The position numbers were made by a program, and so were the translations under genes. 64,000 bases of DNA, from positions 124,001 through 188,000 of the forward strand of contig NZ_JAAQOM010000003.1 in assembly GCF_011682055.1 (NCBI RefSeq), in the 5' to 3' direction. This stretch comes from Telluria antibiotica. Lineage in GTDB: Bacteria; Pseudomonadota; Gammaproteobacteria; Burkholderiales; Burkholderiaceae_D. The notes below the pieces were generated by a model. The model was not told where the DNA came from and did not search any database. It saw nothing but the letters and a program-made list of their open reading frames with translations. Position 1 is the stretch's first letter. Each line of letters starts with the position of its first letter. Below are positions 17,838 through 28,201 of this stretch, one piece after another.

Positions 17838-17913
17838 GCGGCTGTAGCTCAGTGGATAGAGTATTGGCCTCCGAAGCCAAGGGTCGTGGGTTCGATCCCC
17901 GCCAGCCGCGCCA
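17838..17913 (+). tRNA. tRNA-Arg (anticodon CCG)
   Basis: The 76-base sequence folds into a cloverleaf. The acceptor stem is GCGGCTG with CAGCCGC, the D arm GCTC-GAGT and the anticodon stem TTGGC-GCCAA around the loop CTCCGAA. A five-base variable loop and a T arm GTGGG-TTCGATC-CCCGC follow. The CCA end is encoded. Anticodon CCG reads CGG arginine codons. No integrase gene or repeated tRNA end lies nearby, so it does not appear to be an occupied attachment site. Confidence 0.96.
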
Positions 17914-18038
17914 TGCCTTCCTGCCGATTCGGCATCCTCTCTTCGTTTCGCTCAAAGTCACTGCCGTTTGTGCGCTGCAATGCAGATTGCACATGGTAGT
18001 GTTCATTCGCTTCCGATTGACTGCTTCAAAGGACGACG

Positions 18039-19025
18039 ATGAGCGCGAAGGTGTTTGTGTTGATCGTGACCTACAACGGCGCCAGCTGGGTGACCCCTTG
18101 CTTTTCCAGCCTGCGCCAGTCGACCGTGCCCCTGCACACGATCGTGATCGACAACGGCTCGCAGGACGACACGCTGGCGCGCATCGCGGCCGGGTATCCG
18201 GAAGTCGAGATCGTGAGCACGGGCAAGAACCATGGTTTCGGCAAGGCCAACAACATCGGTATGGAACGCGCGTACCAGCGCGGCGCCGACTACGTCTTCC
18301 TGCTCAACCAGGATGCGTGGATAGCCCCGGACGCCGTCGCGAAGCTCGTCGAGGCGCACGCGCGGCATCCGGCCTGCGGCATCATCAGCCCGATGCACCT
18401 GAACGGCGCCGGCGACGGCCTCGACTACGGCTTCTCTAATTACATTGCCCCGCACAAGTGCCGGGGGCTCTATTCCGACCTGTTTCTTGGCCGCATGCGG
18501 GAGTTGTACGACGTCGGCTTCGTGAATGCCGCCGCATGGCTGATGACGCGCGAATGCATCGAGCGGGTAGGCGGCTTCAGCCCGTCGTTCTTCCACTACG
18601 GCGAGGACGACAATTACACGCAGCGCCTGCAGTTCCACAAGCTGAAGCTGGGCGTCGTGCCTGCGGCGCGCATCTATCACGACCGCGAGCAGCGCCCGCC
18701 CAGCAAATTCTTCGAGTCCGGGGAAACCTTCCGGCGCGAAGTCATCGCGCGCGCCTCGAACCCGAATGGGGATTTTTCCTTCGGCCGCGAATGGGTGTCC
18801 GTGTTCGCCCACCTGGGCTACGGACTGGCGCGCCTGAACGCGGCGGACGTCAAGCTGCAGCTGAGCAAGATCCGCTCGCTGCGCGGCATCGACAAGCCTG
18901 CGATCCTCGCCAACCGGGAGCGCAGCAAGGCGGGCCGGGCCGCTTTCCTGGACCTCGGCGGCGGCGCCGTCCAGCCTGCGGCGCTGTCGCCGACCGGCTT
19001 TGCCGTCGAGCACCAGCCCGGGTGA
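18039..19025 (+). CDS. Glycosyltransferase family 2
   Basis: The 328-residue cytoplasmic protein starts with VFVLIVTYNGASWVTPC, the GT-A nucleotide-binding strand. VIDNGSQDD follows near 42-50, and LLNQDAWIAPDA around 88-99 carries the acidic metal-binding position. The later FFHYGEDDNYTQRL is the conserved ED catalytic-base region of rhamnosyl- and similar transferases. AAGGACGACG gives a good ribosome site before ATG 18039. It stands 400 bases before the UDP-HexNAc dehydrogenase gene and probably adds a sugar to the same polymer. The sugar is not predictable. Confidence 0.88.
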   Translation: MSAKVFVLIVTYNGASWVTPCFSSLRQSTVPLHTIVIDNGSQDDTLARIAAGYPEVEIVSTGKNHGFGKANNIGMERAYQRGADYVFLLNQDAWIAPDAVAKLVEAHARHPACGIISPMHLNGAGDGLDYGFSNYIAPHKCRGLYSDLFLGRMRELYDVGFVNAAAWLMTRECIERVGGFSPSFFHYGEDDNYTQRLQFHKLKLGVVPAARIYHDREQRPPSKFFESGETFRREVIARASNPNGDFSFGREWVSVFAHLGYGLARLNAADVKLQLSKIRSLRGIDKPAILANRERSKAGRAAFLDLGGGAVQPAALSPTGFAVEHQPG

Positions 19026-19427
19026 TTATCCACATGGGTAGACGGTTCGTTCTACCCGGAAAGCATAGTATTACGACAAGTCACCAGTGTTCAATAACCA
19101 TGATTACAACAGTCGGGTGTGTCCGAATAAGGTAGTGCTTGCTACTTTCGACCGCGCCCACTTATTCTGCTGTCTCGGAGCGCTTGTTTCATGCGCACGG
19201 TATGTCTTATTGCTAACTTGTAATCGATATAATGTTATTATCTCATCAGCACGGCGGTGAGCATTCGTGAAGATTGGCTTCCTGCCCCTCGACATGAACG
19301 ATGCTCTGCACCTGTTGATGACATAAGGTTCCGTTGTCAGCGAGACGGGACGCACCTGTCGAGCATGCAGAAGTTTCCGTGCTAAACAAAAGTTATCGTA
19401 ATAGCAAATATGCGGAACGGAATCAAT
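19026..19427 (+). promoter_or_regulatory. 402-base leader/promoter region upstream of the UDP-HexNAc dehydrogenase gene
   Basis: This non-coding region contains a perfect DnaA-box 9-mer at 19026-19034, which overlaps the start of a seven-base-pair hairpin (GGGTAGA at 19036-19042, TCTACCC at 19051-19057). A perfect -10 hexamer TATAAT is at 19228-19233; its -35 box is poor (TTATTG at short spacing). If this is the promoter, the mRNA has a leader of about 185 bases. No small gene is apparent. Confidence 0.45.
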
Positions 19428-20717
19428 ATGAAGCCAGACGAGGTCATCGCAGTAGTTGGATTGGGTTATGTGGGTTTGCCGCTGGCTGTCGAGTTCGGCA
19501 AGCTCGGGCCGACGATCGGGTTCGATCTGTCGGAGACAAAGGTCGAAAGCTACAAGAAATTTGTCGATCCCGCCGGTGAGGTGTCGACCGAACAATTGCG
19601 CGCAGCGCGCCACCTGAGTGTCACGACCGACCCGGCCGCGCTGGCCCAGGCCGATTACATCCTGATCGGTGTCCCGACCCCCGTCGACATCGCGCACGTG
19701 CCCGATTTCGCGCCGCTGATCAGCGCCAGCGAGACCGTCGGCAAGCACATGAAGCGCGGCGCGGTCGTGATCTATGAATCGACCGTCTACCCGGGCGCGA
19801 CCGAGGAAGTCTGCATTCCCGTCCTGGAAAAATTCTCCGGCATGAAGTGGATGGACGGCTTCCACGTCGGCTTCTCGCCCGAACGCATCAACCCGGGCGA
19901 CAAGGAACACACGCTGACGAACGTCATGAAAGTGGTGTCCGGCGACGACGCGGAAACCCTGGAGCGCGTGGCGTCCATGTACGAGACCGTGGTCAAGGCC
20001 GGCGTGCACCGCGCGTCCAGCCTGAAGGTCGCGGAAGCCGCCAAGGTCATCGAGAACACGCAGCGCGACCTGAACATCGCGCTGATGAACGAGCTGGCGA
20101 TTATTTTCGACAAGATCGGCATCGACACGCTGGAAGTGCTCAAGGCCGCCGGCACGAAATGGAATTTCCTGCCGTTCCGTCCGGGCCTCGTGGGCGGGCA
20201 CTGCATCGGCGTCGATCCGTACTACCTGACGCACAAGGCCGAGATGATCGGCTACCACCCGCAAGTGATCCTGGCGGGGCGCCGCATCAACGACGGCATG
20301 GCCAAGTTCGTTGCCGAAAAGACCGTCAAGTCGATGATTTCGGCGGGTTTCCCCGTCAAGGGCTCGAAGGTCAACGTGATCGGCCTGACGTTCAAGGAAA
20401 ATTGCCCCGACCTGCGCAACTCCAAGGTCGCCGACATCGTGTACGAGCTACAGTCGTACGGCGTGGAAGTGCACGTGCACGATCCGGTTGCCGAAGCGGA
20501 CGAAGCCCAACACGAGTATGGTATCAAGCTGTTAGGCTGGGACACCCTGCCGAAGGCCGATGCCCTCATCGTCGCGGTGCCGCACAAGGAAGTGCTGGCC
20601 CGTTCTCTGACGGATTTCCAGGCCAAGCTGAACGACGGCGGCTGCTTCGTCGACGTGAAGGCCCAGTTCGATCCGAACCGGATCCGCGAGGCCGGCTACT
20701 GCGTCTGGCGCCTGTAA
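19428..20717 (+). CDS. UDP-HexNAc C6 dehydrogenase (TviB/WbpO family nucleotide-sugar dehydrogenase)
   Basis: The product of about 429 residues oxidises UDP-N-acetylhexosamine to its uronic acid. VVGLGYVGLPLAVEFG near the N terminus binds NAD. GGHCIGVDPYYL holds the catalytic cysteine near residue 263. GLTFKENCPDLRNSK is in the C-terminal UDP domain. The motifs fit the UDP-GlcNAc/UDP-GalNAc branch (Vi antigen TviB, WbpO) rather than UDP-glucose dehydrogenase. ATG 19428 is preferred to 19410 because GGAACGGA lies just before it. The gene supplies an acidic amino sugar to the exopolysaccharide made by the downstream locus. Confidence 0.9.
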   Translation: MKPDEVIAVVGLGYVGLPLAVEFGKLGPTIGFDLSETKVESYKKFVDPAGEVSTEQLRAARHLSVTTDPAALAQADYILIGVPTPVDIAHVPDFAPLISASETVGKHMKRGAVVIYESTVYPGATEEVCIPVLEKFSGMKWMDGFHVGFSPERINPGDKEHTLTNVMKVVSGDDAETLERVASMYETVVKAGVHRASSLKVAEAAKVIENTQRDLNIALMNELAIIFDKIGIDTLEVLKAAGTKWNFLPFRPGLVGGHCIGVDPYYLTHKAEMIGYHPQVILAGRRINDGMAKFVAEKTVKSMISAGFPVKGSKVNVIGLTFKENCPDLRNSKVADIVYELQSYGVEVHVHDPVAEADEAQHEYGIKLLGWDTLPKADALIVAVPHKEVLARSLTDFQAKLNDGGCFVDVKAQFDPNRIREAGYCVWRL

Positions 20718-20731
20718 CGTATCGTGGGCAT

Positions 20732-20749
20732 CCGCGGCTTCGGCCGCGG
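20732..20749 (+). other. CCGCGGC-TTCG-GCCGCGG hairpin with UUCG tetraloop
   Basis: A seven-base-pair perfect GC stem is closed by the very stable C(UUCG)G loop, 15 bases after the dehydrogenase stop codon. It is not followed by a T tract. It may stabilise the mRNA end or act as a weak terminator before the priming glycosyltransferase gene. Confidence 0.5.
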
Positions 20750-20960
20750 TTGCCATGACAATTCACTGGGTCGTGCCGAGGGCAGGCCGCTTGGACCCCG
20801 AGCCCTGCCGTTTAGCATGCAATGATGACAATGACTGTTCCTGGCTATTCTTGGCCTTATCACCTTTCCTCGAGTAAAAAACTTTCGGGAACGCCCGTGC
20901 GTCTCCCGATGGCGCTATTGGTTGTGAAAGTCAGCAATAACAGCTACACCGGAGGCAGTT

Positions 20961-22373
20961 GTGCTTAGGATTTCTAATCACTATGTGTCGAAGATCGTAT
21001 TCGTCCTGTTGTTCGTCGAAGTGCTGGTACTGCTCGGCGCGGTCTACATTGGCGCGGCGGTACGGTTCATGGAATTGGGCCAGAACGCCGGCCTGCCCAG
21101 CATCGGTCATCTCGATCATTTCTTCACATCCGCCATCGCCTTCACCGCCGCAATCATCTTCAGCATGAGCGCGATGGGGATGTACCAGCTCGACTTCAAC
21201 GAAGGCCTGCGCCATCCGTTCTTCATGAAGCTCATGCCGTCGTTCCTGATGGGCTTCCTGATCCTGACGCTCGTGTTCTACGTCGCGCCGGACCTGTATT
21301 TCGGGCGTGGCATCATGGCGCTCGTGTTCGGCATAGCGGCCGGCGGCATCTTCCTGGCGCGCATGGTGTTCTTCAAGTCGTCCGAACTGCGCTTCCTGGA
21401 AACACGCATCCTGTTCCTGGGCAGCGGTCCGCTGGCCAAGGAATGCTGCGACCTGGCCCTGCAGAGCGCCAGCTATCACCGCTATAACATTGCCGGGTTC
21501 GTGCCGACGCCGACGGAAGAGCTGTGCGTGCCGTCGACGAGCCTCCTGAAGTCGCGCGAGGGTGAATCGCTCGTCGCGCTGGCTCGCCAGTACAACGTCG
21601 AGGAAATCGTCGTCTCGGTGCAGAACCGCCGTGGCGGCTTTCCCATCAAGGACCTGCTCGAGTGCAAGCTGCAAGGCTTCAAGGTCACGGACGCCGCCAC
21701 GTTCTTCGAGCGCGAGACGTGCCAGATCCGCGTCGATTCGCTGCAGCCGTCGTGGCTCGTGTTCGGCGGCGGCTTCGACCAGAGCTTCGTGCGCACGTTC
21801 ATGAAGCGCAGCTTCGACATCATCTGCAGCATGATCATCATGATCCTGACCTTGCCGCTGATGCTGCTGGCGGCGCTGGCCGTCAAGCTGGAAGACGGCG
21901 GTCCCGTGTTCTATTCGCAGGAACGCGTCGGCAAGGATGGCGCGGCATTCTTCGTCCACAAGTTCCGCAGCATGCGGACGGACGCGGAAAAGGGCGGCAA
22001 GCCCCAGTGGGCGCAGCAGAACGATCCGCGCATCACGCGCGTCGGTAACTTCATGCGCAAGACGCGCATCGACGAGCTGCCCCAGGTGCTCAACGTGCTG
22101 AAGGGCGACATGTCGTTCGTCGGCCCGCGGCCGGAGCGCCAGTACTTCGTCGACCAGCTGATCGAAGTGGTCCCGTATTACAACGTGCGGCACAGCGTCA
22201 AGCCGGGCATCACCGGCTGGGCACAGGTGCGTTACGGCTATGGTTCGTCGGCCGAGGACGCGCTGCAAAAGCTGCAGTACGATCTGTACTACGTGAAGAA
22301 CAACAGCCTGTTCCTGGACGTGCTGATCCTGATCGATACGCTGAAGGTCGTGCTGTTCCGCAGCGGACGCTGA
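20961..22373 (+). CDS. XrtA/PEP-CTERM system priming glycosyltransferase (TIGR03013 type, polyprenyl-phosphate sugar-1-phosphate transferase)
   Basis: The 470-residue inner-membrane protein has several N-terminal membrane segments (starting VFVLLFVEVLVLLGAVYIG), a CoA-binding-like middle domain (ILFLGSGPLAKECC), and a C-terminal bacterial sugar transferase domain. The last has KRSFDIICSMIIM, YSQERVGKDGAAF, HKFRSMRTDAE, IDELPQVLNVL and GPRPERQYF. It transfers a sugar phosphate to undecaprenyl phosphate, starting each repeat unit. The GTG start at 20961 is supported by the strong GGAGGCAG ribosome site. It is followed by prsK and prsR, the usual order in exosortase A loci. Confidence 0.93.
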   Translation: MLRISNHYVSKIVFVLLFVEVLVLLGAVYIGAAVRFMELGQNAGLPSIGHLDHFFTSAIAFTAAIIFSMSAMGMYQLDFNEGLRHPFFMKLMPSFLMGFLILTLVFYVAPDLYFGRGIMALVFGIAAGGIFLARMVFFKSSELRFLETRILFLGSGPLAKECCDLALQSASYHRYNIAGFVPTPTEELCVPSTSLLKSREGESLVALARQYNVEEIVVSVQNRRGGFPIKDLLECKLQGFKVTDAATFFERETCQIRVDSLQPSWLVFGGGFDQSFVRTFMKRSFDIICSMIIMILTLPLMLLAALAVKLEDGGPVFYSQERVGKDGAAFFVHKFRSMRTDAEKGGKPQWAQQNDPRITRVGNFMRKTRIDELPQVLNVLKGDMSFVGPRPERQYFVDQLIEVVPYYNVRHSVKPGITGWAQVRYGYGSSAEDALQKLQYDLYYVKNNSLFLDVLILIDTLKVVLFRSGR

Positions 22374-22379
22374 TGTTCC

Positions 22380-22414
22380 CCGAGGCCGCCGGCAGGACCG
22401 GCGGGCGGCCTCGG
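22380..22414 (+). other. Very stable GC hairpin between the priming transferase and prsK genes
   Basis: CCGAGGCCGCC (22380-22390) pairs perfectly with GGCGGCCTCGG (22404-22414), and the loop can form a further GGC/GCC stem. There is no T-run. The hairpin ends 26 bases before the GTG of prsK, which has no visible Shine-Dalgarno site. It may separate the two expression units or limit read-through into the regulators. Confidence 0.55.
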
Positions 22415-22440
22415 ATGCCTACCGAATCCTGCCCAGTATC

Positions 22441-24540
22441 GTGATCACTATCGCTGCTTCCAGCTACGCACTGGCCGCCATCGGCTTCCTCGCACTGGGC
22501 CTGTCGGTCCTGTCGGGCTGGCACGGCCGTGCCCAGCGCGGCACGCTGAGCGCGGCGTGCCTGGCGACGGCGGTTTGGGCCGCGGCGCTCGGCCTCGACG
22601 CTGCGCACGACGTGATGTGGAGCACGTCGACGGCGGCTCTCGAAGTGCTGCGCGACGGCACCTGGTCGCTGTTCCTCGTCGCATTGCTGGGCCACTGGCA
22701 GGACGAGAAAGACGGCACGCCGGCCCGCATGATCCTCGGCCGTTTCCGCGCGCCGCGCCCGTCGCTGCTGGCGGCCGGCTGCGTCTACCTGCTGCTGCTG
22801 GCCGGCATCGGCGCCACACGCTGGAACAGCGATCTGCTGCGCACGCTCGGCCTGCCCCTGTTGATCGGCTACGTCGGCCTGGCCGTGTGCGGCATGCTGC
22901 TCGTCGAGCAGGTCTACCGCAACAAGACCATCGAGGAACGTTGGGCGATCAAGTTCGCCTGCCTGGGCATCGGCGGCCTGTTCGCCTACGACTTCTACAT
23001 GTACAGCAACGCGCTGCTGTTCCGCAAACTGAGTGCGGACCTGTGGACGGCGCGGGGCTTCGTCAACGCATTGACCGTGCCGCTGGTCGCGCTGTCGATC
23101 ACGCGCCGCAAGTCGTGGACGACGTCGTTTGCCGTGTCACGCCGCGTCGTGTTCCATACGGCCGCGCTGTTCGGCTCCGCGATCTACCTGCTGGCCATGG
23201 GGTCGGTCGGCTACTACCTGCGCTTCGTCGGCGGCAGCTGGGGCACGGTGATGCAGACGGGCTTCCTGTTCGGCGCCATCTCGCTGCTGGCCGTGATCCT
23301 GTTTTCCGGCACGGCGCGTTCGTGGCTGAAGGTCTCGATCAGCAAGCACTTCTTCCGCTACAACTACGATTACCGCGAAGAGTGGATGCGCTTCACGCGC
23401 ACGCTGTCCGAGCGCGGCCCGAACCTGGGCGAGCGTGCGATCGAGGCGCTGGCCACCCTCGTCGAAAGCCCCGGCGGCACGCTGTGGCAGCGCGATGCGG
23501 GCGGGCGCTTCACGGTGCAGGCGGGCTGGCAGGTGTCCGAGATGCACGTGGCCGAACCGGCCAACACGCCGTTCTGCCGCTTCCTGGAAAGCACGCAGTG
23601 GGTCATCGACGTCGACGAATACGTCGAGCGTCCCGACAAATACGAAGGTCTCGCGCTGCCCGACTGGTTGCTGGACGCGCCGCGCCGCTGGCTCGTCGTG
23701 CCGCTGATGCTGCAGGAAAAACTGTTCGGCTTCGTCGTGCTGCAGCGCGCGCGCAGCCCGCTGAAGCTGAATTGGGAAATCATCGACCTGCTCGAAATCG
23801 CCGGCAGCCAGGCCGCCAGTTATCTCGCGCAACAGGACGCCGCCAACGCGCTGATGGTGGCGCGCCAGTTCGAGTCGTTCAACCGCATGTCGACGTTCGT
23901 CGTGCACGACTTGAAGAACCTCGTCGCCCAGCTGTCGCTGATGAACGCGAACGCGGAAAAGCACAAGGACAATCCGGAATTCCAGCGCGACATGCTGGAC
24001 ACGCTGAACCACTCGGTGCAGAAGATGAAGCTGCTGCTGCAGAAGCTGTCGCGCAGCGAGAATGCCGACAAGCCGCAGCCGCTGGCCGTGGACGACGTCG
24101 TGCGGCAGGCGCTGGCGCTGAAAAGCGCGTTCGAACCGCATCCGCAGCTGCTCGTCGAACAGGCCGGCCTGCTCGTCCTGGCCGACCGCGAGCGCCTCGA
24201 ACGCGTGCTGGGCCACCTGATCCAGAACGCGATCGAGGCGACGCCGCGCGACGGCCACGTGATGGTGCGCGTGGGCCCGGCGGGAGGACGCGGAGACGCC
24301 GTCGAGGTCGACATCACGGACACGGGTGAAGGCATGACGGAGGAGTTCATCCGCGAGCGTTTGTTCAAGCCGTTCGATTCGACCAAGTCGGCCGGCATGG
24401 GCATTGGCGTGTTCGAGAGTCGAGAGTACATTACAGAACTGGGCGGGGCGCTGGAGGTCACTAGCCAGCCCGCGCACGGCACAACATTCAAGGTCGTCCT
24501 GCCACTGCACCGCGTCGCCGCGGCAGCGACGATCGCCTGA
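22441..24540 (+). CDS. prsK: XrtA/PEP-CTERM system sensor histidine kinase PrsK
   Basis: The 699-residue membrane sensor has about eight to ten hydrophobic segments in its first 300 residues and a GAF-like domain at about 330-480. A histidine kinase core follows. FVVHDLKNLV places the phospho-accepting His at about 489. The N box is LIQNAIEAT, the G1 box DTGEGMTEE, and the G2 box GMGIGVFESREYI. This arrangement is that of the PEP-CTERM-associated kinase family (TIGR02916). It is partnered with prsR 11 bases downstream. The signal is unknown. It starts at GTG 22441, with no clear ribosome site, so initiation may be weak or the start may differ by a few codons. Confidence 0.93.
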   Translation: MITIAASSYALAAIGFLALGLSVLSGWHGRAQRGTLSAACLATAVWAAALGLDAAHDVMWSTSTAALEVLRDGTWSLFLVALLGHWQDEKDGTPARMILGRFRAPRPSLLAAGCVYLLLLAGIGATRWNSDLLRTLGLPLLIGYVGLAVCGMLLVEQVYRNKTIEERWAIKFACLGIGGLFAYDFYMYSNALLFRKLSADLWTARGFVNALTVPLVALSITRRKSWTTSFAVSRRVVFHTAALFGSAIYLLAMGSVGYYLRFVGGSWGTVMQTGFLFGAISLLAVILFSGTARSWLKVSISKHFFRYNYDYREEWMRFTRTLSERGPNLGERAIEALATLVESPGGTLWQRDAGGRFTVQAGWQVSEMHVAEPANTPFCRFLESTQWVIDVDEYVERPDKYEGLALPDWLLDAPRRWLVVPLMLQEKLFGFVVLQRARSPLKLNWEIIDLLEIAGSQAASYLAQQDAANALMVARQFESFNRMSTFVVHDLKNLVAQLSLMNANAEKHKDNPEFQRDMLDTLNHSVQKMKLLLQKLSRSENADKPQPLAVDDVVRQALALKSAFEPHPQLLVEQAGLLVLADRERLERVLGHLIQNAIEATPRDGHVMVRVGPAGGRGDAVEVDITDTGEGMTEEFIRERLFKPFDSTKSAGMGIGVFESREYITELGGALEVTSQPAHGTTFKVVLPLHRVAAAATIA

Positions 24541-24551
24541 AAGAAGACACC

Positions 24552-25909
<1,358 letters not shown>

Positions 25910-25913
<4 letters not shown>

Positions 25914-27355
25914 CGGTGCGCAGGCTGGCGCGCCGCAGCCTGCTGGCGGCCGGCATCCTCGCCGTGGTGGGTGCCGCCGCGCTGCCGGCGCTCGTCGACC
26001 GCGTGGGCGTCGCGCCGCGTACGCTCGCGCCCTACATCGAAAAGCGCACCAGCGGCCATAACCCCGTGATCGTCGGCACCGGCCGGCGCGTCGCCGCCAC
26101 CTTGCTGGCGCTCGACCGCGGCACTGGCGACGCACCGCCGCGGCAGCTGCCGCGCGACGCCGGCGCGCAGGCGCGGCCGACGGGACAGGCCGTCGACGGC
26201 ATCCAGGTCGCCACTGCGGACGCCTTGCGCGCCGCGCTGCTCCAGGCGGCGCCGGGCGACGTCATCACGCTGGCGCCGGGCACCTACCGATTCCAGGGCA
26301 AGGGCATCGCCGTCGGGCGCCCGGGCCGCGCGGACGCGCGCATCGTCGTGCGGGCAGCAACGCCGGGCACCGTCCACATCGAACTGGCCACGGTCGAAGG
26401 CTTCGTCGTCGCCGCGCCGTACTGGCGTTTCGAGAACCTCGACATCCTCGGGGTGTGCCCGGCCGATGACTACTGCGAGCATGCATTCCACGTCGTGGGC
26501 GACGGTCATCACTTCGAGAGCGTCAACAACACGATCCGCGACTTCAACGCGCACATCAAGGTCAACGGTTTCGCCGGCCGCTACCCGGACGACGGCCTGA
26601 TCGAGCACACGACATTGGGCGCCACGCACGTGCGCGCGACGACGAAACCCGTCACGCCCGTCGACATCGTCGCCGCCAGCGGCTGGACCTTGCGCGCGAA
26701 CCTCATCACCGACTTCGTCAAGCGCGACGGCAACGGCGTCAGCTATGGCGCGTTCGTGAAGGGCGGCGGCAGGAACAACGTCTTCGAGCGCAACGTCGTG
26801 TGGTGCGAACAGAATCTGCGGGGCGAGCCGGGACAGCGCATCGGACTGTCGCTGGGCGGCGGCGGCACCGGCGGCGAATTCTGCCGCGACGGCCGCTGCA
26901 TCACGGAGCAGGAAGGCGGCGTGCTGCGCGCGAACCTGATCGTCGGTTGCTCCGACGTGGGCATCTACCTGAACAGCGCGGCCGGCAGCAAGATCCTCGA
27001 CAACACGCTGGTCGACACGGCCGGCATCGACGTACGCTATCCGACGAGCAGCGCGGTGGTGGACGGGAACCTCGTCGACGGCCCGGTGCGCAGCCGCGAG
27101 GGCGGTATCGTGCACCTGGGCGACAATCGTGCGCTGCCGCTGTGGCGCACCTACCTGGGGAATCACCCCGTGCGCGGCCTGTTCCGCGCGCCGGAAGCGG
27201 GCGATTTTTCCTGGCGCGACGGGCCACCCCTGCGTCAGGAGTCCGATGCCACCGAGCGGCCCGCCGACGCGCTCGACCTGTGCGGCGCCCGCCGCGCGAC
27301 ACCTGCCGTGTACGGGGCGTTCGCCAGCTTCAAGGATTGCGCAGCGGCGCCTTGA
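25910..27355 (+). CDS. Exported right-handed beta-helix protein (PL6/chondroitinase-B-like), coupled to prsR
   Basis: The 481-residue product starts at GTG 25910 inside the prsR stop region (GTGA overlap). Its N terminus MTVRRLARRSLLAAGILAVVG is a signal peptide or anchor with a twin-Arg-like RRSLL stretch. From about residue 95 the pattern DALRAALLQAAPGDVITLAPGTY and the strand repeats (YWRFENLDILG, SVNNTIRDFN, NNVFERNVVW, DVGIYLNSAAGSKILDNTLVD) are those of polysaccharide lyase family 6-like beta-helices. It may bind, trim or degrade the locus's polysaccharide. Catalytic residues are not verified. The coupling to a regulator gene is unusual. It converges with the hydrolase gene three bases away. 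Confidence 0.8.
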
Positions 27356-27358
27356 GCG

Positions 27359-28201
27359 TCACCACGACACGACCCATTCGTGGGTCCATGACGCCACCTG
27401 GTCGCGCCAGGCGCGGCGCGAGAACGTGTGGTCGGCGTCGTCGAGGCGGCGCCACGTGACGTGCGGCGCGGCCGCCAGGCGCTTCCAGGCTGGCGTGGAC
27501 CCGGCCACGTCGCAGAACTCGCGTCCCGTCAGGTCGGCGCCGCCGATCACGAGCAAGGTGCGGCCCGTGAACGCGTGCAGCCCCTGGCGCATGCGCTCGG
27601 GCAGTGGGGCCGAGGCGCCGTCGGCCGCAGGGCGGCGCGCGAACGCCGCGCGCACGAGGCCCAGCATCGATTTGAGCGAGCCGGCGACGTCGAACCGGCC
27701 GCGCGCCAGCTTGCGCCAGAATTCCGGGTCGCGCAGGCGGTCGCGGTAGTGGTGCTTCAACGTCGTGCGCGCGACGCCGTCGTCCGTGCGCACCCAGGGG
27801 TTCAGCAGCACGAGGCCGCGCACGCGCGCGTCGCCCGGCGCATACATTGCAGCCGCCGACGCGCCGTCGCACAGCCCCCACAGCACGATCTCGCGCACGT
27901 CCGGCACGGCCGTGGCGAAGGCGTCGACGGCGGCGCGGATGTCGTCCTGGATCGCTTCGAAATCCCGTTCGTCGCCGTCGCTGTCGCCCATGCCCCGGAC
28001 GTCGAAGCGCAGCGCCGCGATGCCGTGCGCGGCCAGGTGGCGCGCGAGCAGGGCGAACTGGCGGTGGCTGCCGACGCGGTATTGCGGCCCGCCGACGATG
28101 ATCAGGACGCCGCGCTGTGCGGGCGCGGCCGGCACGCTGGCGATGCCCACGAGCGTGGCGCCGCCGCAGTCGAAGGCGAGCGCGCGTTCTTCATACGGCA
28201 T
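27359..28201 (-). CDS. Exosortase A system-associated hydrolase 1 (TIGR03100 type), Cys nucleophile
   Basis: The 280-residue alpha/beta hydrolase begins MPYEERALAFDCGGATLVG. The oxyanion region is VLIIVGGPQYRVGSHRQF. The nucleophile elbow is WGLCDGASAA, placing Cys at about 111 where serine is usual. FDVRGMGDSDGDERDFE fits the acid-loop region of short-chain esterases. A cysteine nucleophile is known in dienelactone hydrolases and recalled as normal for this exosortase-linked family. The gene overlaps hydrolase 2 and is followed by the acyl carrier protein and other genes of the acyl cassette. The substrate is unknown. Confidence 0.88.
   Translation of the reverse strand: MPYEERALAFDCGGATLVGIASVPAAPAQRGVLIIVGGPQYRVGSHRQFALLARHLAAHGIAALRFDVRGMGDSDGDERDFEAIQDDIRAAVDAFATAVPDVREIVLWGLCDGASAAAMYAPGDARVRGLVLLNPWVRTDDGVARTTLKHHYRDRLRDPEFWRKLARGRFDVAGSLKSMLGLVRAAFARRPAADGASAPLPERMRQGLHAFTGRTLLVIGGADLTGREFCDVAGSTPAWKRLAAAPHVTWRRLDDADHTFSRRAWRDQVASWTHEWVVSW

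Noticed and set aside
17838..17913. The tRNA-Arg gene as an attachment site for a mobile island
   Set aside because: I found no integrase gene, no repeat of its 3' end downstream, and no change of gene type that would mark an island.
15210..19034. Replication origin suggested by two DnaA boxes
   Set aside because: There is no box cluster, no dnaA, dnaN, parAB or rep gene, and the boxes are 3.8 kb apart.
20900..20940. A possible sigma-54 promoter (TGGCGC...TTGT) before the priming transferase gene
   Set aside because: The GG and the downstream G are not at the needed ten-base spacing and the -12 GC is missing.
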